Positions 1 through 8,464 of a stretch of DNA of 59,787 nucleotides are shown here, in pieces. Numbering within the stretch: position 1 is the stretch's first letter; every line of letters starts with the position of its first letter. This DNA is from Natronomonas salinimetallica. Lineage in GTDB: Archaea > Halobacteriota > Halobacteria > Halobacteriales > Haloarculaceae. The stretch lies in NCBI RefSeq assembly GCF_013839515.1, contig NZ_JACDNQ010000002.1:184292-244078 (forward strand), read 5' to 3'. The notes under the pieces are model-generated. The model worked only from the letters and a program-made list of their open reading frames with translations, was not told the DNA's origin and made no database searches. The translations under genes were made by a program, and so were the position numbers.

Positions 1-49
1 CGGGCTATTAGCTTGGGAAGCTAATGTCCTACCACTGGACCAACGGCGC
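1..49 (-). tRNA. tRNA-Gly (CCC anticodon), partial
   Basis: Read on the minus strand, the sequence starts GCGCCGTTGGTCCAGTGGTA and continues into an anticodon stem-loop with loop TTCCCAA, giving anticodon CCC (glycine). The D-arm motif and the complementary TTAGC/GCTAA anticodon stem are visible. The T-arm and 3' acceptor strand lie outside the window, so only the 5' part is seen. It is divergent from nadE. Confidence 0.9.
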
Positions 50-180
50 GCATACGGCTATTCCGTCCCGCTATACTTGAACGTAGCGTCTCGGAACCCA
101 CGAACGCTGAACCGAACGGTCGTCCAGAAACCATCGGATGACGGGAGGGTATTAATGCTGAGAGGCCCAACGGAGCGGTA

Positions 181-1008
181 ATGACGAACACGGAGGCGTT
201 ACGGAACGAAACGGGTGTCGAGTTGCTGTTTTCGGAAACGGAGCTCGAGCGAAGACGCGAACACATCGTCGGGTTTATCGCCGATTTCGTCGACGACGCC
301 GGTGCCGAAGGGGCTGTCATCGGGCTCTCGGGCGGGATCGATTCCACGGCGACGGCCTATCTGGCCGTCGAAGCACTCGGTGCCGACTCGGTCCACGGGC
401 TGTTGATGCCGAGTTCGGCCAACCTCGATGCGGACGAAACGGATGCCGAACGGGTCGCCGAGGCGCTCGGGATCGAGTACGATACGATCGATATCAACCC
501 GATCGTAGACGCGTTCGTGGACGCCGCACCCGACCACGCCGCGGGGGATCGAATGGCGCTCGGCAACGTTCGGGTCCGGACCCGAGCCGTATTGAATTAC
601 TTCCTCGCCAACGCCGAAAGCCGAGTCGTCCTCGGGACCGGCAACCGATCCGAGGCCGCGACGGGGTATTTCACGAAGTACGGCGACCAGGCGGTCGATT
701 GTAACCCGATCGGGAACCTCTACAAGTGTCAGGTCCGCCAACTCGCACGCGACCTCGGCGTTCCCGAGGACCTCGTCACCCGGACGCCGACGGCGGCGAT
801 GTGGGAGGGCCAAACCGACGAGGAGGAGATGGGGCTGGGATACGACGACCTCGACGCGATCTTGGCGCTACACGTCCACGGCCCGCTCTCGAAACACGCG
901 ACGGTCGAGACGATCGACGTCCCTAGAGGAGCGGTCGATCGCGTCCTCGAACTCTACGAAACGAGCGCGCACAAACGGGCCATGCCGCCGGCCCCCGACC
1001 CGCTGTAG
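181..1008 (+). CDS. nadE: NH3-dependent NAD+ synthetase
   Basis: A 275-residue protein of the ATP-pyrophosphatase (N-type) family that amidates deamido-NAD+ to NAD+ using ammonia. The P-loop motif SGGIDS is at residues 50-55. The family signature GTGNRSE followed by TGYFTKYGD, at about residues 158-175, contributes to nucleotide and substrate binding. There is no N-terminal glutaminase domain, which matches the short ammonia-dependent form. The ATG at 181 is the first in-frame start and is followed directly by a typical acidic N-terminus. The convergent enoyl-CoA hydratase gene follows. Function is inferred from the family. Confidence 0.93.
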   Translation: MTNTEALRNETGVELLFSETELERRREHIVGFIADFVDDAGAEGAVIGLSGGIDSTATAYLAVEALGADSVHGLLMPSSANLDADETDAERVAEALGIEYDTIDINPIVDAFVDAAPDHAAGDRMALGNVRVRTRAVLNYFLANAESRVVLGTGNRSEAATGYFTKYGDQAVDCNPIGNLYKCQVRQLARDLGVPEDLVTRTPTAAMWEGQTDEEEMGLGYDDLDAILALHVHGPLSKHATVETIDVPRGAVDRVLELYETSAHKRAMPPAPDPL

Positions 1009-1038
1009 GACGCCGTTGGCGGGGCGAGCGAGGACGGG

Positions 1039-1746
1039 TCAAGACGAGTCGGCGAACTCCTTGAGCCGCTCGGCGTGTGTTTCGACGAGTGTCTCGAAGG
1101 CGGCCACCTCGATGTCTTCCCGTTGCTTTTCGTCCGTCCGACTTCTCAGACACGTCTTTATTTTTTCGAGAGCCGTCGGGTCGTTCTCTGCGACCTGTTC
1201 GACGACCGTACGAGGGTCCTCGACGACCCGGGAGACGAGTCCGATCCGGCGGGCGTTTCGGCTATCGATGACCCGACCAGACAGCGAAAAATCGAGCGCA
1301 TCACCGAGGCCGACGGTCTCGGGCAGTCTGACCGTCCCCCCCCACGCGCCGAAGAGCCCGAACGTCACGCCCGGTTCCGCGAACGTCGCCTGCGGTGTCG
1401 CAATCCGCATATCACAGGCCAACGCAAGTTCGACGCCGCCGCCGCGGGCGGCCCCGTCGATCCCGGCGATCACGACCGAAGGACTGTTTTCGATCGCGTT
1501 CGCGGTCCGCTGGCCCCGCCTGACGAACGCCTCGACGTCACCGCCGTCGGCGACGCCCGCGACGGTTTCGAGATCCGCACCCGCACAAAAGGCGTCGCCC
1601 GCTCCACGCAGATATACCACGGATGCCGGCGGATCGCGGACCGCCGCTTCGAGTGCCTCGAGTCCGGCCGGCGTAATCGCGTTGCGTCTTCCGGGACGGT
1701 CGAACGTGACCACCCGCACCTCGTCCTGATCGTCGATATCGATCAT
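1039..1746 (-). CDS. Enoyl-CoA hydratase/isomerase family protein
   Basis: Crotonase-fold protein of 235 residues, short for the family (usually about 260). The CoA-binding/oxyanion segments are visible: AGADLETVAG near residue 55, then IDGAARGGGVELALACDMRI and EPGVTFGLFGAWGGTVRLP near residues 95-135. The start ATG at 1746 (MIDIDDQDEVRVVTFDRPGRR) was chosen because the further upstream in-frame extension is arginine-rich and lacks family similarity. The likely role is hydration of trans-2-enoyl-CoA in fatty-acid or amino-acid degradation, but the substrate cannot be assigned. No other beta-oxidation genes are adjacent. Confidence 0.88.
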   Translation of the reverse strand: MIDIDDQDEVRVVTFDRPGRRNAITPAGLEALEAAVRDPPASVVYLRGAGDAFCAGADLETVAGVADGGDVEAFVRRGQRTANAIENSPSVVIAGIDGAARGGGVELALACDMRIATPQATFAEPGVTFGLFGAWGGTVRLPETVGLGDALDFSLSGRVIDSRNARRIGLVSRVVEDPRTVVEQVAENDPTALEKIKTCLRSRTDEKQREDIEVAAFETLVETHAERLKEFADSS

Positions 1747-1902
1747 TACTGGATGGCGGACGCTACGGGTCGTAAGTGCTGCGATCTCCCGGATCAGGGC
1801 CGTGGGAGTCGCGGTTCGGATAGCCGTCGACGACGACCGATCGATACGGGGGATACTGTCTTTCCAAACTGATTTGCCCCTCGCGTTCCTATGTGTCCGT
1901 AG

Positions 1903-2568
1903 ATGGACGAAACCGCGCATGCTCGGGCCGCGTTCCGCGAAGGGATCGGCGATATCACCCCCGAAGCCCTTCGATCGCGCCTCGAGGGAGTGCTCGACTC
2001 GGCGTCGATGACCCCCGGTGCACTCACCGTATTGACGGCGACGGCGCTGGAGGAGTCGACCGACCTCGACACCGTCTCACGCCGCGGTGCCGGAGTCCAG
2101 ATGAGCTACGAGGGACTCCGGCTGTCGCGTGAGCTCATCGATACCGACCCGTGGTCGAGCGGCGACCGGGAGAACGGCGATATGAACGCGATCGCCGCCG
2201 AGGTCCTCGTCGCCCGCGGATTCGAGTATCTCGCCCACACCGGTATCGCGATGGACGTCGTGGACGCGGTCCGACACTTCGGCCGCGACCAGACGCTCCG
2301 TGAAACCGCACGTAATCCGGCCGACCTCGATCGACGACTGGAAGCGGAGTTCGTCCGAATCGCGGTCAGAGCCGGAGCGGACGTCGTGCTGGGATCGGTT
2401 CCAGAACCGATCGACGCCCTCGCCGACGACCTCTCCGAGGAGCTAGGGACCGCTCCGCTTCCGGAGACTGATTCGGCCCTCGGCGGCGTCAGTGAACGGA
2501 TCTCGAACGCGGTCGCGAGCCCCGATACGACTACGCCCGGGGAGTTCTCGCGGTCGTCCGGTACGTAG
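1903..2568 (+). CDS. Conserved haloarchaeal hypothetical protein (DUF7114-like)
   Basis: A 221-residue acidic, helix-rich soluble protein beginning MDETAHARAAFREG. I recognise the overall pattern (central GVQMSYEGLRLSREL, then VLVARGFEYLAHTGIA) as a family annotated in haloarchaea as DUF7114, from memory. The helical pattern loosely resembles polyprenyl synthase folds, but no DDxxD motif is present, so enzymatic activity is not supported. It is divergent from the enoyl-CoA hydratase gene, with about 155 nt between the starts. Function unknown. Confidence 0.75.
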   Translation: MDETAHARAAFREGIGDITPEALRSRLEGVLDSASMTPGALTVLTATALEESTDLDTVSRRGAGVQMSYEGLRLSRELIDTDPWSSGDRENGDMNAIAAEVLVARGFEYLAHTGIAMDVVDAVRHFGRDQTLRETARNPADLDRRLEAEFVRIAVRAGADVVLGSVPEPIDALADDLSEELGTAPLPETDSALGGVSERISNAVASPDTTTPGEFSRSSGT

Positions 2569-2721
2569 TGTGTCCCGTTGCCGGGAGCGAAACCGTATCA
2601 CAGCGGCTGCGAATCGAAACGATTAATGCCTTGAAATTACGTTTAGACGAACTCGATGAGATTCTGCGCTGAATCGCTCTCACGAAAAGTTAAGGGGGGT
2701 AACGCGGGGAAGTCGTACTTA

Positions 2722-3825
2722 ATGGAGACGACTCATCGCATCGTTACCGGAGACTCTCGCTCACTTTCGAAAATAGACGACGACTCCGTTGAACTGGTCG
2801 TTACTTCGCCCCCTTATCCAATGATTGAGATGTGGGACGAGCTATTCTCAGAACTCAATCCGGAGATAACAGCTTCTCTCGAAGCGGGCGAAGGGCAAGC
2901 CGCATTCTCTCAGATGCACGAGGAGCTTGAGAAGGTCTGGAAAGAGGTCAGTCGGGTGCTGGTCGATGGTGGCATCGCGTGTATCAACATCGGTGACGCC
3001 ACACGGAAAGTGGACGGGAGTTTTCGCGTTTTCCAGAACCACTCCCGAATTATCAACGCTTTCGAAGACTTCGGCTTCGAGCCGCTACCTGAACTTCTGT
3101 GGCGCAAACCCGTCAATTCGGGAGCCAAGTTTATGGGTTCAGGTATGCTCCCGCCCAACGCCTACGTAACGCTGGAACACGAGTATATTCTCGTCTTCCG
3201 TAACGAGAAGGATAGTCGAACCTTCGAGCCGGGGTCGGAACGACGCTACAATTCGGCGTACTTTTGGGAAGAAAGGAACCAGTGGTTTTCCGACGTTTGG
3301 ATGGAGATTAAAGGGGAGCTTCAAGCTCTTGAACAAAGCGAATTAAGGGAGCGTTCTGCGGCGTACCCATTTGAGATTCCATATCGACTCATCAATATGT
3401 ATTCTGTCTATGGAGATACGGTGCTTGACCCGTTTTGGGGAACAGGCACGACATCGTTCGCCGCGATGGTCGCGGGGCGAAACTCCGTCGGATATGAGCT
3501 GGATGAGGAATTCGTGCAGTTGTTCAAGCAACGAGCCGAAGATATTCCGGGATACTCGCGTGAGGTCGTCAAACAACGGTTAGACGACCACAAACAGTTT
3601 GTTGAGGAGCGTCTGTCCGAGGGGAAGGACTTCAAATATCAAGCTGATAACTACGACTTCCCCGTCACGACGAAGCAGGAGAAACCGATTCAGTTCTACT
3701 CTGTCTCGGATGTTCGAGAAACCGAGGAGGGGTACGAGGTGTCACACAACCCCGTGGAGGATACGGATGTCCAGATTGAAGAAAACAAACAGGGTGGCGA
3801 AGTAGCTTCACTTTCGGATTTCTAA
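2722..3825 (+). CDS. Orphan DNA methyltransferase, beta class (probable CTAG N4-cytosine methylase, Zim-like)
   Basis: A 367-residue S-adenosylmethionine-dependent DNA methylase. The catalytic motif TSPPYP (SPPY type, common in N4-cytosine methylases) is at residues 28-33. The SAM-binding motif DPFWGTGTT lies near residue 237, so the order is catalytic then SAM (beta class). The start [12 protein letters not shown] at 2722 was chosen because the methylase fold begins here; a longer start exists at 2656. No restriction endonuclease is adjacent, so it is an orphan. The family resemblance, from memory, is to the conserved haloarchaeal CTAG methylase Zim (Haloferax HVO_0794). Codon use is less GC-rich than in neighbouring genes. 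Confidence 0.85.
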   Translation: METTHRIVTGDSRSLSKIDDDSVELVVTSPPYPMIEMWDELFSELNPEITASLEAGEGQAAFSQMHEELEKVWKEVSRVLVDGGIACINIGDATRKVDGSFRVFQNHSRIINAFEDFGFEPLPELLWRKPVNSGAKFMGSGMLPPNAYVTLEHEYILVFRNEKDSRTFEPGSERRYNSAYFWEERNQWFSDVWMEIKGELQALEQSELRERSAAYPFEIPYRLINMYSVYGDTVLDPFWGTGTTSFAAMVAGRNSVGYELDEEFVQLFKQRAEDIPGYSREVVKQRLDDHKQFVEERLSEGKDFKYQADNYDFPVTTKQEKPIQFYSVSDVRETEEGYEVSHNPVEDTDVQIEENKQGGEVASLSDF

Positions 3826-4043
3826 CGGAGTTTCGTCGCTCTCAGAATTGCTTGACGGACGGCCAAATAGACGCTTTGATTGAGTGGTTCTCCTCATCGA
3901 GGGGGCGCGCTTCGGGAAGGTTCCAATTACGGCTTTGGCACGTCACGGTACGGCACGCCCGGTGGCTTTCATCACATTCATATACGGCTGTGTAGTAAAA
4001 TCGAACGCGGAAGGCGGAAAATGGGTGTACGCACCTGCGTAGT

Positions 4044-4115
4044 GCCTGGGTAGCTTAGCGGTAAAGCGCGTCCTTGGTAAGGACGAGACCGCGGGTTCAA
4101 ATCCCGCCTCAGGCT
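4044..4115 (+). tRNA. tRNA-Thr (GGT anticodon)
   Basis: A complete 72-nt cloverleaf without intron. The acceptor stem GCCTGGG pairs with CTCAGGC, the anticodon stem CGTCC/GGACG encloses loop TTGGTAA (anticodon GGT, threonine), and the T-arm reads GCGGGTTCAAATCCCGC. The discriminator base is T at 4115. A TATA-like CATATAC lies about 60 nt upstream. The 218 nt between the methylase and this tRNA hold no other gene I can support. Confidence 0.96.
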
Positions 4116-4226
4116 TCAGCACTCTTCCCTAAAGCCCAAAACGACATTCAGTCGTGGGTGGATCCATTCTCTCAGTCGTTGACGCGGATAGCCCAGTAGC
4201 TAATACCCACTGGTCCGTACGTTTCA

Positions 4227-4333
4227 TACTGTCGGACGTAATTTCGTGAATACCTGAATCGTTTAGATAGACGAAACCGTACTGTAACACGACGCTCAGA
4301 GATTTTCGATTCAAGTAGTTACGTCCGACAGTA
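4227..4333. mobile_element. MITE family A, copy 1 (107 bp)
   Basis: Terminal inverted repeats TACTGTCGGACGTAA and TTACGTCCGACAGTA bound a 107-bp non-coding element flanked by the trinucleotide TCA on both sides (4224-4226 and 4334-4336). It shares an internal TAATTTCGTGAA block and a nearby CCTGAA with the copy at 30038-30113, so it is a family rather than a chance hairpin. It has no coding capacity and ends 12 nt before the ATG of the SWIM gene. Confidence 0.8.
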
Positions 4334-4345
4334 TCAGTAGAGACA

Positions 4346-5152
4346 ATGGACGTCGGACGGGACCAGATCCGAGACCGCTGCACGGCGGCAGTCTTCGAGC
4401 GGGGGCAAACCTATCGTGCCGAGGGGCGCATACAGCGACGGAACAGATTCGGAAGCCTCGTGACGGCGACTGTGCAGGGCTCACGACTATACGAGGTTGC
4501 CGTCGATCTCACCGAGGAGACCGTCAGTGCGACCTGCACGTGTCCGTACACCGGACCCGGGGACTGTAAGCACGTCGTGGGGGTACTGCTAGACGTCACC
4601 GAGAATCCGCCAGCGGACCAGAGCGAACGTATAGAAGGAGTGATCGACGACGTGTCGTCCGACGACCTTCGCTCGTTCGTCGTCGAGGAACTCGCCCGGA
4701 ACCCCGAGCTGCGCGATCGGTTTCTCGCGCGGTTCGGCGACACGCTCGGAAAGTCGGTCGACGAGTACCGGACTGAGATCGAGCAACTGTTCGACGAACA
4801 CGCGAGGGACGACGGGCTCGTCGTCGAGGCGACCGATTTCTCTCGGTTTCTGGATTCAGCCGGCCGATATCGGGAGCGCGGCCACCATCACGCGGCTGCG
4901 ACGATCTATCGGGCACTCTTTGAGGGCATCGAGCGGAACATGGACCGCGTGGACGCCGCGTACGACCACTACACGGAGACGTTCCAGACCGCACTGGACC
5001 GCTACGTCGAGTGCATCCGGGCGGCTGATCTGAGCGACGACGAGTACCAGGCGCACGTCGACGTGATCTCGGAGCGAACCACCGAGGCAGTAGATTATCT
5101 GGCAGAGAGATACGCGGCCGCGCTCGAAACGTTGCGGACTGGATCCAACTGA
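4346..5152 (+). CDS. SWIM zinc-finger domain protein
   Basis: A 268-residue protein with an N-terminal SWIM zinc finger. The ligand pattern CTCPYTGPGDCKH (CxC...CxH) is at about residues 63-75, and the rest is a long acidic helical region. SWIM domains bind DNA or proteins; the partner here is unknown. The MITE ends 12 nt upstream of the ATG, so the promoter must lie inside or beyond the element, or the transcript starts near the MITE end. The gene is convergent with the toxin-antitoxin locus, with a 7-nt gap. Confidence 0.85.
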   Translation: MDVGRDQIRDRCTAAVFERGQTYRAEGRIQRRNRFGSLVTATVQGSRLYEVAVDLTEETVSATCTCPYTGPGDCKHVVGVLLDVTENPPADQSERIEGVIDDVSSDDLRSFVVEELARNPELRDRFLARFGDTLGKSVDEYRTEIEQLFDEHARDDGLVVEATDFSRFLDSAGRYRERGHHHAAATIYRALFEGIERNMDRVDAAYDHYTETFQTALDRYVECIRAADLSDDEYQAHVDVISERTTEAVDYLAERYAAALETLRTGSN

Positions 5153-5159
5153 ACCGTCG

Positions 5160-5671
5160 CTATCCTTCGTCGCCGAGTAACTCGGCCACGCTTTCGACGG
5201 GCGCGTAGTACCCGCGCCGCTCCCGCCACGTATCGAGCCACTCGTCGGCGGTGTCACGGTCGAGATGCGCCGATTCGACACCGAGCACGAGCAGTCCGAT
5301 CGGTCCCGTAACCGGGACCTCTCGCTGGCCGGCGACCTTTCGGGCAGCGAGGTCGTCGGTCGCAAGCGTTCCACGGTGTTCGATGGCACCGAGCAGTGAT
5401 TCTGCTTCGCCGCGGTCCAGTCGGTCACGGATGTCCCGACCGCCGTCGTCGGCTGAGACGGGCCGAACTGGTAGTTCCCACCGAGCGCATCGACGGCGGT
5501 GTCGAGATACCCGTGGCCAGCGTCCAGACCACGCTCGAGTTCGTCACGAACAGCTGGAACGATGACTGGCGACTCCAGTACGGCAGCGAGGAACGAAACA
5601 CTATCTGTACTGGCGAAGTTACTGACGACCGTAGTGTCGAGGATGACTGGCTGGGGGTACCCGCCGGTCAT
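5160..5671 (-). pseudogene. PIN-domain toxin (VapC-like), frameshifted
   Basis: From the ATG at 5671 the frame encodes a PIN N-terminus (PVILDTTVVSNFAS, with the first catalytic Asp, then VPAVRDELERGLDAG). At about 5468, after LGGNYQ, the family similarity moves to another frame that continues VRPVSADDGGRDIRDRLDRG, ESLLGAIEHRGTLATDDLAA and ends VAELLGDEG at 5160. One missing base would restore a protein of about 170 residues. PIN toxins are RNases. The gene abuts its UPF0175 partner (TGAATG junction). Either a true inactivating mutation or a sequencing error is possible. Confidence 0.82.
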
Positions 5672-5896
5672 TCACTCGTCGAAGTTCCGTGCGACGTCGA
5701 TTTCGTCTCGAAGATCGGCGTCCGTTCGTGGCCCGTAAAGCGCCGTAAATCCAGCCTCTTCGAGGACTTCCTCGAACTCCCAGCGAGACATTCCCGCTGA
5801 TTCGGCAGCCTTCCCGAGCGAGATCTCGCCCAGAACGTACTGACCGACAGCGGTCGCTAGTTCGTCGTTCGCTTCGGGGCTGGTTGACGACGCCAT
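5672..5896 (-). CDS. UPF0175 family antitoxin-like protein
   Basis: A 74-residue protein, MASSTSPEANDELATAVGQY onward, with the UPF0175 pattern: LGEISLGKAAESAGMSRWEF forms a helix-turn-helix, followed by a C-terminal segment ending ARNFDE. UPF0175 proteins commonly pair with PIN-domain toxins as antitoxins. The stop codon is immediately followed by the PIN start, consistent with a coupled operon. I chose the internal Met at 5896 because the upstream extension does not fit the family length. Confidence 0.82.
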   Translation of the reverse strand: MASSTSPEANDELATAVGQYVLGEISLGKAAESAGMSRWEFEEVLEEAGFTALYGPRTDADLRDEIDVARNFDE

Positions 5897-6017
5897 CCTG
5901 TTCCAATATCGGGGCTGTGCGCGTAAGAATGTATCCCCCAAAGAGAGGTCACGTTCCAAATCCAGATCGTCCTTGCCGGGATTATAAATTGCCAGAGCTG
6001 GTGAGATCTGATACCCG

Positions 6018-6710
6018 TTAGAGGTGGAGATATCTGGGTGCCGCGTCGGGATCGACGTGCGGGCTCACGTCGAGAACGACCACGCCGTCGCCGGGATCGA
6101 AGTCGGTATCGTAGGTGAGCGGGGCCGGCGGGCCGTACGTGGGATATCCGAGCGTCGTGGGGAACATCGGGTGCTCGGCGCTGTCGTCGATCCAGGTGAG
6201 CGGTGTCCCGTCGGGGAGATCGGTCAGCGGGTCGGTTCGAGCGCCGGTCGCGGCGTCACATAGCGGCCACTCATCGGGCGACGTCAACTCGGCGTTGCGC
6301 CGGGGCGGCCAGGCGTCGAGACCGGGGACGCCCTCGGCTCCTGGTCGCGGTGTCGCCGTCGTCTGCAGTTGAACGAACGCCTCGCGATCGGCGCGTATCT
6401 CACGACGGCTACCGTCGTCCGGATCGACGACCGTCGCGGTCGGTGTCCGGACCCAACGGGCGACGAGGAGTTGCAGGTCGTCGACCCGGCGGGTGTATCG
6501 GTCGTGGACCCGGGCCGCGTCGAGGGCGAGATCGGTGGCTTCGAGCGCCGCCGGCTCGGGCTCCTCGTCCGGCGTCGCCGTGGCGTCGGGACGATCGGTC
6601 GTCTCTGGCGTGGCATCGGAACCGTCCGCCCCTCCACCGATACACCCGCCGATGCCGGCCGAAAGGACCGCCGAGAGCGCAACCAGTGTTCGCCGCCGGG
6701 ATGTAGGCAT
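6018..6710 (-). CDS. Putative secreted lipoprotein of unknown function
   Basis: A 230-residue protein starting MPTSRRRTLVALSAVLSAG. It has an arginine-rich n-region, a hydrophobic stretch and a lipobox-like GIGGC near residue 22, typical of haloarchaeal (often Tat-exported) lipoproteins. A Thr/Pro/Asp-rich linker follows (TPETTDRPDATATPDEEPEP), then an alpha/beta domain with many Pro and Asp residues. I do not recognise the domain. The start at 6710 places the signal peptide at the N-terminus; the longer frame upstream is not plausible. It is divergent from hemerythrin, and the 359-nt intergenic region carries the hemerythrin promoter. Confidence 0.75.
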   Translation of the reverse strand: MPTSRRRTLVALSAVLSAGIGGCIGGGADGSDATPETTDRPDATATPDEEPEPAALEATDLALDAARVHDRYTRRVDDLQLLVARWVRTPTATVVDPDDGSRREIRADREAFVQLQTTATPRPGAEGVPGLDAWPPRRNAELTSPDEWPLCDAATGARTDPLTDLPDGTPLTWIDDSAEHPMFPTTLGYPTYGPPAPLTYDTDFDPGDGVVVLDVSPHVDPDAAPRYLHL

Positions 6711-6946
6711 TGTCGGAACTCCCTCCAGTGGGACGCGTTTGTCCCCCAGCATCAAAAAGCGGCACGTTTTCTCCTCTCGGACCCGGAACGTACTCGCGCT
6801 GGGACCCGCCACCCAGACCGCAGCCGGCACAGCCGTCGTCCGGGAGACGTTCGCCCGCTCCGGGCAGACGTCACCGCCCACGCGAGGCCGTCCGATAGCA
6901 GAAAATACGTCCGGTATATCGAGGGGCCGAACGGACGTGTCAGTGC

Positions 6947-6969
6947 CGAATATGTTCGTTATAAATAAA
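6947..6969 (+). promoter_or_regulatory. NarO-like box plus TATA element upstream of hemerythrin
   Basis: CGAA-TATG-TTCG at 6947-6958 exactly matches the CGAA-N4-TTCG palindrome reported for the haloarchaeal regulator NarO, and is followed at once by TTATAAATAAA (6959-6969), a TATA-like element. The hemerythrin ATG at 7070 lies about 100 nt downstream, implying a 5' leader. The rest of the 6711-7069 intergenic stretch shows nothing else I can support. Confidence 0.6.
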
Positions 6970-7069
6970 TAAACTGCCGGGCTGTTTCTCCAGCCACGGC
7001 GTCGTAGATGGGGAGAACACTCTCCCACAGCCGAAGTTTGACACCGGTCGGCCACGTGCTTTCCCGTGC

Positions 7070-7579
7070 ATGAGCGATGCCAGAGAACACGTCATCGAGA
7101 CGTTCCAGGAGGAGCACCGTCAGACCAGAGACAAATGCCTCGAACTCTCGGACGCGATCGAGGCGGGCGACCTAGACCGCGCCGAGGAGCTGGTCCATGA
7201 AATCGATGTCGCGGCGGGGCCGCATTTCCAGTACGAGGAGGACGCGCTGTATCCGGCGTTAATCACGTTCTTCGGCGAGCAGAAAGTAAAGGAGCTGGTC
7301 GCCGAACACGACGAAGCGATCGAGGCCGCCGAGACGCTCGCCGACCTCACGAGTCAAGACGTCCTCTCCAAGGCCGAAACACAGGAGGCACTTCGGGCGC
7401 TGCCGAACATCATGGTCCACGTCAGCGACTGCGACGGGCTGACGGTCTACCTCGAAAAGGCCGACGACGAGGTTTTCGAAGACATCAAACGGAGCATGGA
7501 GGCGGCGAACGAACAGGGGCTGACGCTCACCGAGTACGACGAGACCGTCCGACCGAGTCCCGAGGAGATCGTCGCCTGA
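7070..7579 (+). CDS. Hemerythrin HHE domain protein
   Basis: A 169-residue helical-bundle protein with di-iron ligand motifs of the hemerythrin family: EEHRQTRDKC (about residues 15-24), HFQYEEDALYP (about 54-64), EHDEAIEAAE (about 83-92) and HVSDCDG (about 118-124). Such proteins bind oxygen, NO or iron and often act in nitrosative or oxidative stress. It lies downstream of a NarO-like box and beside rhodanese and DUF2249 genes, which supports a stress or low-oxygen role by context. Confidence 0.88.
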   Translation: MSDAREHVIETFQEEHRQTRDKCLELSDAIEAGDLDRAEELVHEIDVAAGPHFQYEEDALYPALITFFGEQKVKELVAEHDEAIEAAETLADLTSQDVLSKAETQEALRALPNIMVHVSDCDGLTVYLEKADDEVFEDIKRSMEAANEQGLTLTEYDETVRPSPEEIVA

Positions 7580-7637
7580 TACCCGATCGACGACACACGC
7601 GATACCCGCGACCCAACATGGCAGACAAAACACGACG

Positions 7638-8423
7638 ATGACAGAGAAATTCGTCCCACCGGAGCGCGTTGCTCGGGAGGCGGACACCGTGGTAGACGTC
7701 CGTCGTGAAGGGGAGTACGCGGACGGTCACGTTCCCGGTGCGGTCCACGTCCCGTTCGAGCAGTTTCGGGATCCGAGCGACAGGACGGAGGGAACGCTCC
7801 CGACGCCGGCGGCGTTCGCATCGCTTTTGAGTGGGGCCGGGATCGCCCCCGACGACCGAATCGTCGCCTACGACGGCGGCTGTGGCGTTTACGCGTCGCG
7901 GTTTCTGGTGACGGCGGAGGTATTGGGCCACGAAGCCGATCGACTCCGGCTCCTCGACGGCGACCTCGAAGCGTGGGCCCGGACACACGAGACGACGTCC
8001 GCTGTTCTCGAGACGCCGGAGACCAACTACGCGTGTCGACGGCTGGACGGCGGCCCCCTAATTAGCGCGGCCGAACTCGAAGACGCGCTCGATGGCGATG
8101 CTGTCGTCGTGGACACCCGCGATCCGATCGAATACGACACTGTCCACCTCCCGGGTGCGGTGAACGTCCAGTGGCGAGCCCTGGTCGATGGGGAGACACG
8201 GCGGCTCAAGCCACGAGAGGAGACGGCAGCGATCCTCGAAACCGACGGTCTCGTCCCCGGGAGACCGATCCGGCTCTACTGTAATACGGCTCGCCGGTTG
8301 AGCTTCGTCTATGCCGTGTTGTGTGAGCTCGGATACAACGACGTCGCATTCTACGAAGGCGGTATCGACGCGTGGGCGGCATACGGCGGGCCGGTCGAGA
8401 CGACGGCCCCGGACGTCCCGTGA
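7638..8423 (+). CDS. Tandem-rhodanese sulfurtransferase
   Basis: A 261-residue protein with two rhodanese domains. The N-terminal half has VDVRREGEYADGHVPGAVHV and a Cys-containing DGGCGVYASR; the C-terminal half has VDTRDPIEYDTVHLPGAVNV and the active-site loop YCNTARRLS, with the persulfide-forming Cys. It ends YEGGIDAWAAYGGPVE. The family (thiosulfate or mercaptopyruvate sulfurtransferase) transfers sulfane sulfur. It lies 58 nt after hemerythrin on the same strand and may be co-transcribed. The in vivo donor is unknown. Confidence 0.9.
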   Translation: MTEKFVPPERVAREADTVVDVRREGEYADGHVPGAVHVPFEQFRDPSDRTEGTLPTPAAFASLLSGAGIAPDDRIVAYDGGCGVYASRFLVTAEVLGHEADRLRLLDGDLEAWARTHETTSAVLETPETNYACRRLDGGPLISAAELEDALDGDAVVVDTRDPIEYDTVHLPGAVNVQWRALVDGETRRLKPREETAAILETDGLVPGRPIRLYCNTARRLSFVYAVLCELGYNDVAFYEGGIDAWAAYGGPVETTAPDVP

Positions 8424-8464
8424 GGTGGGACGCGAATCGTGTGACACTGGTCTCGCCGGCAGTA

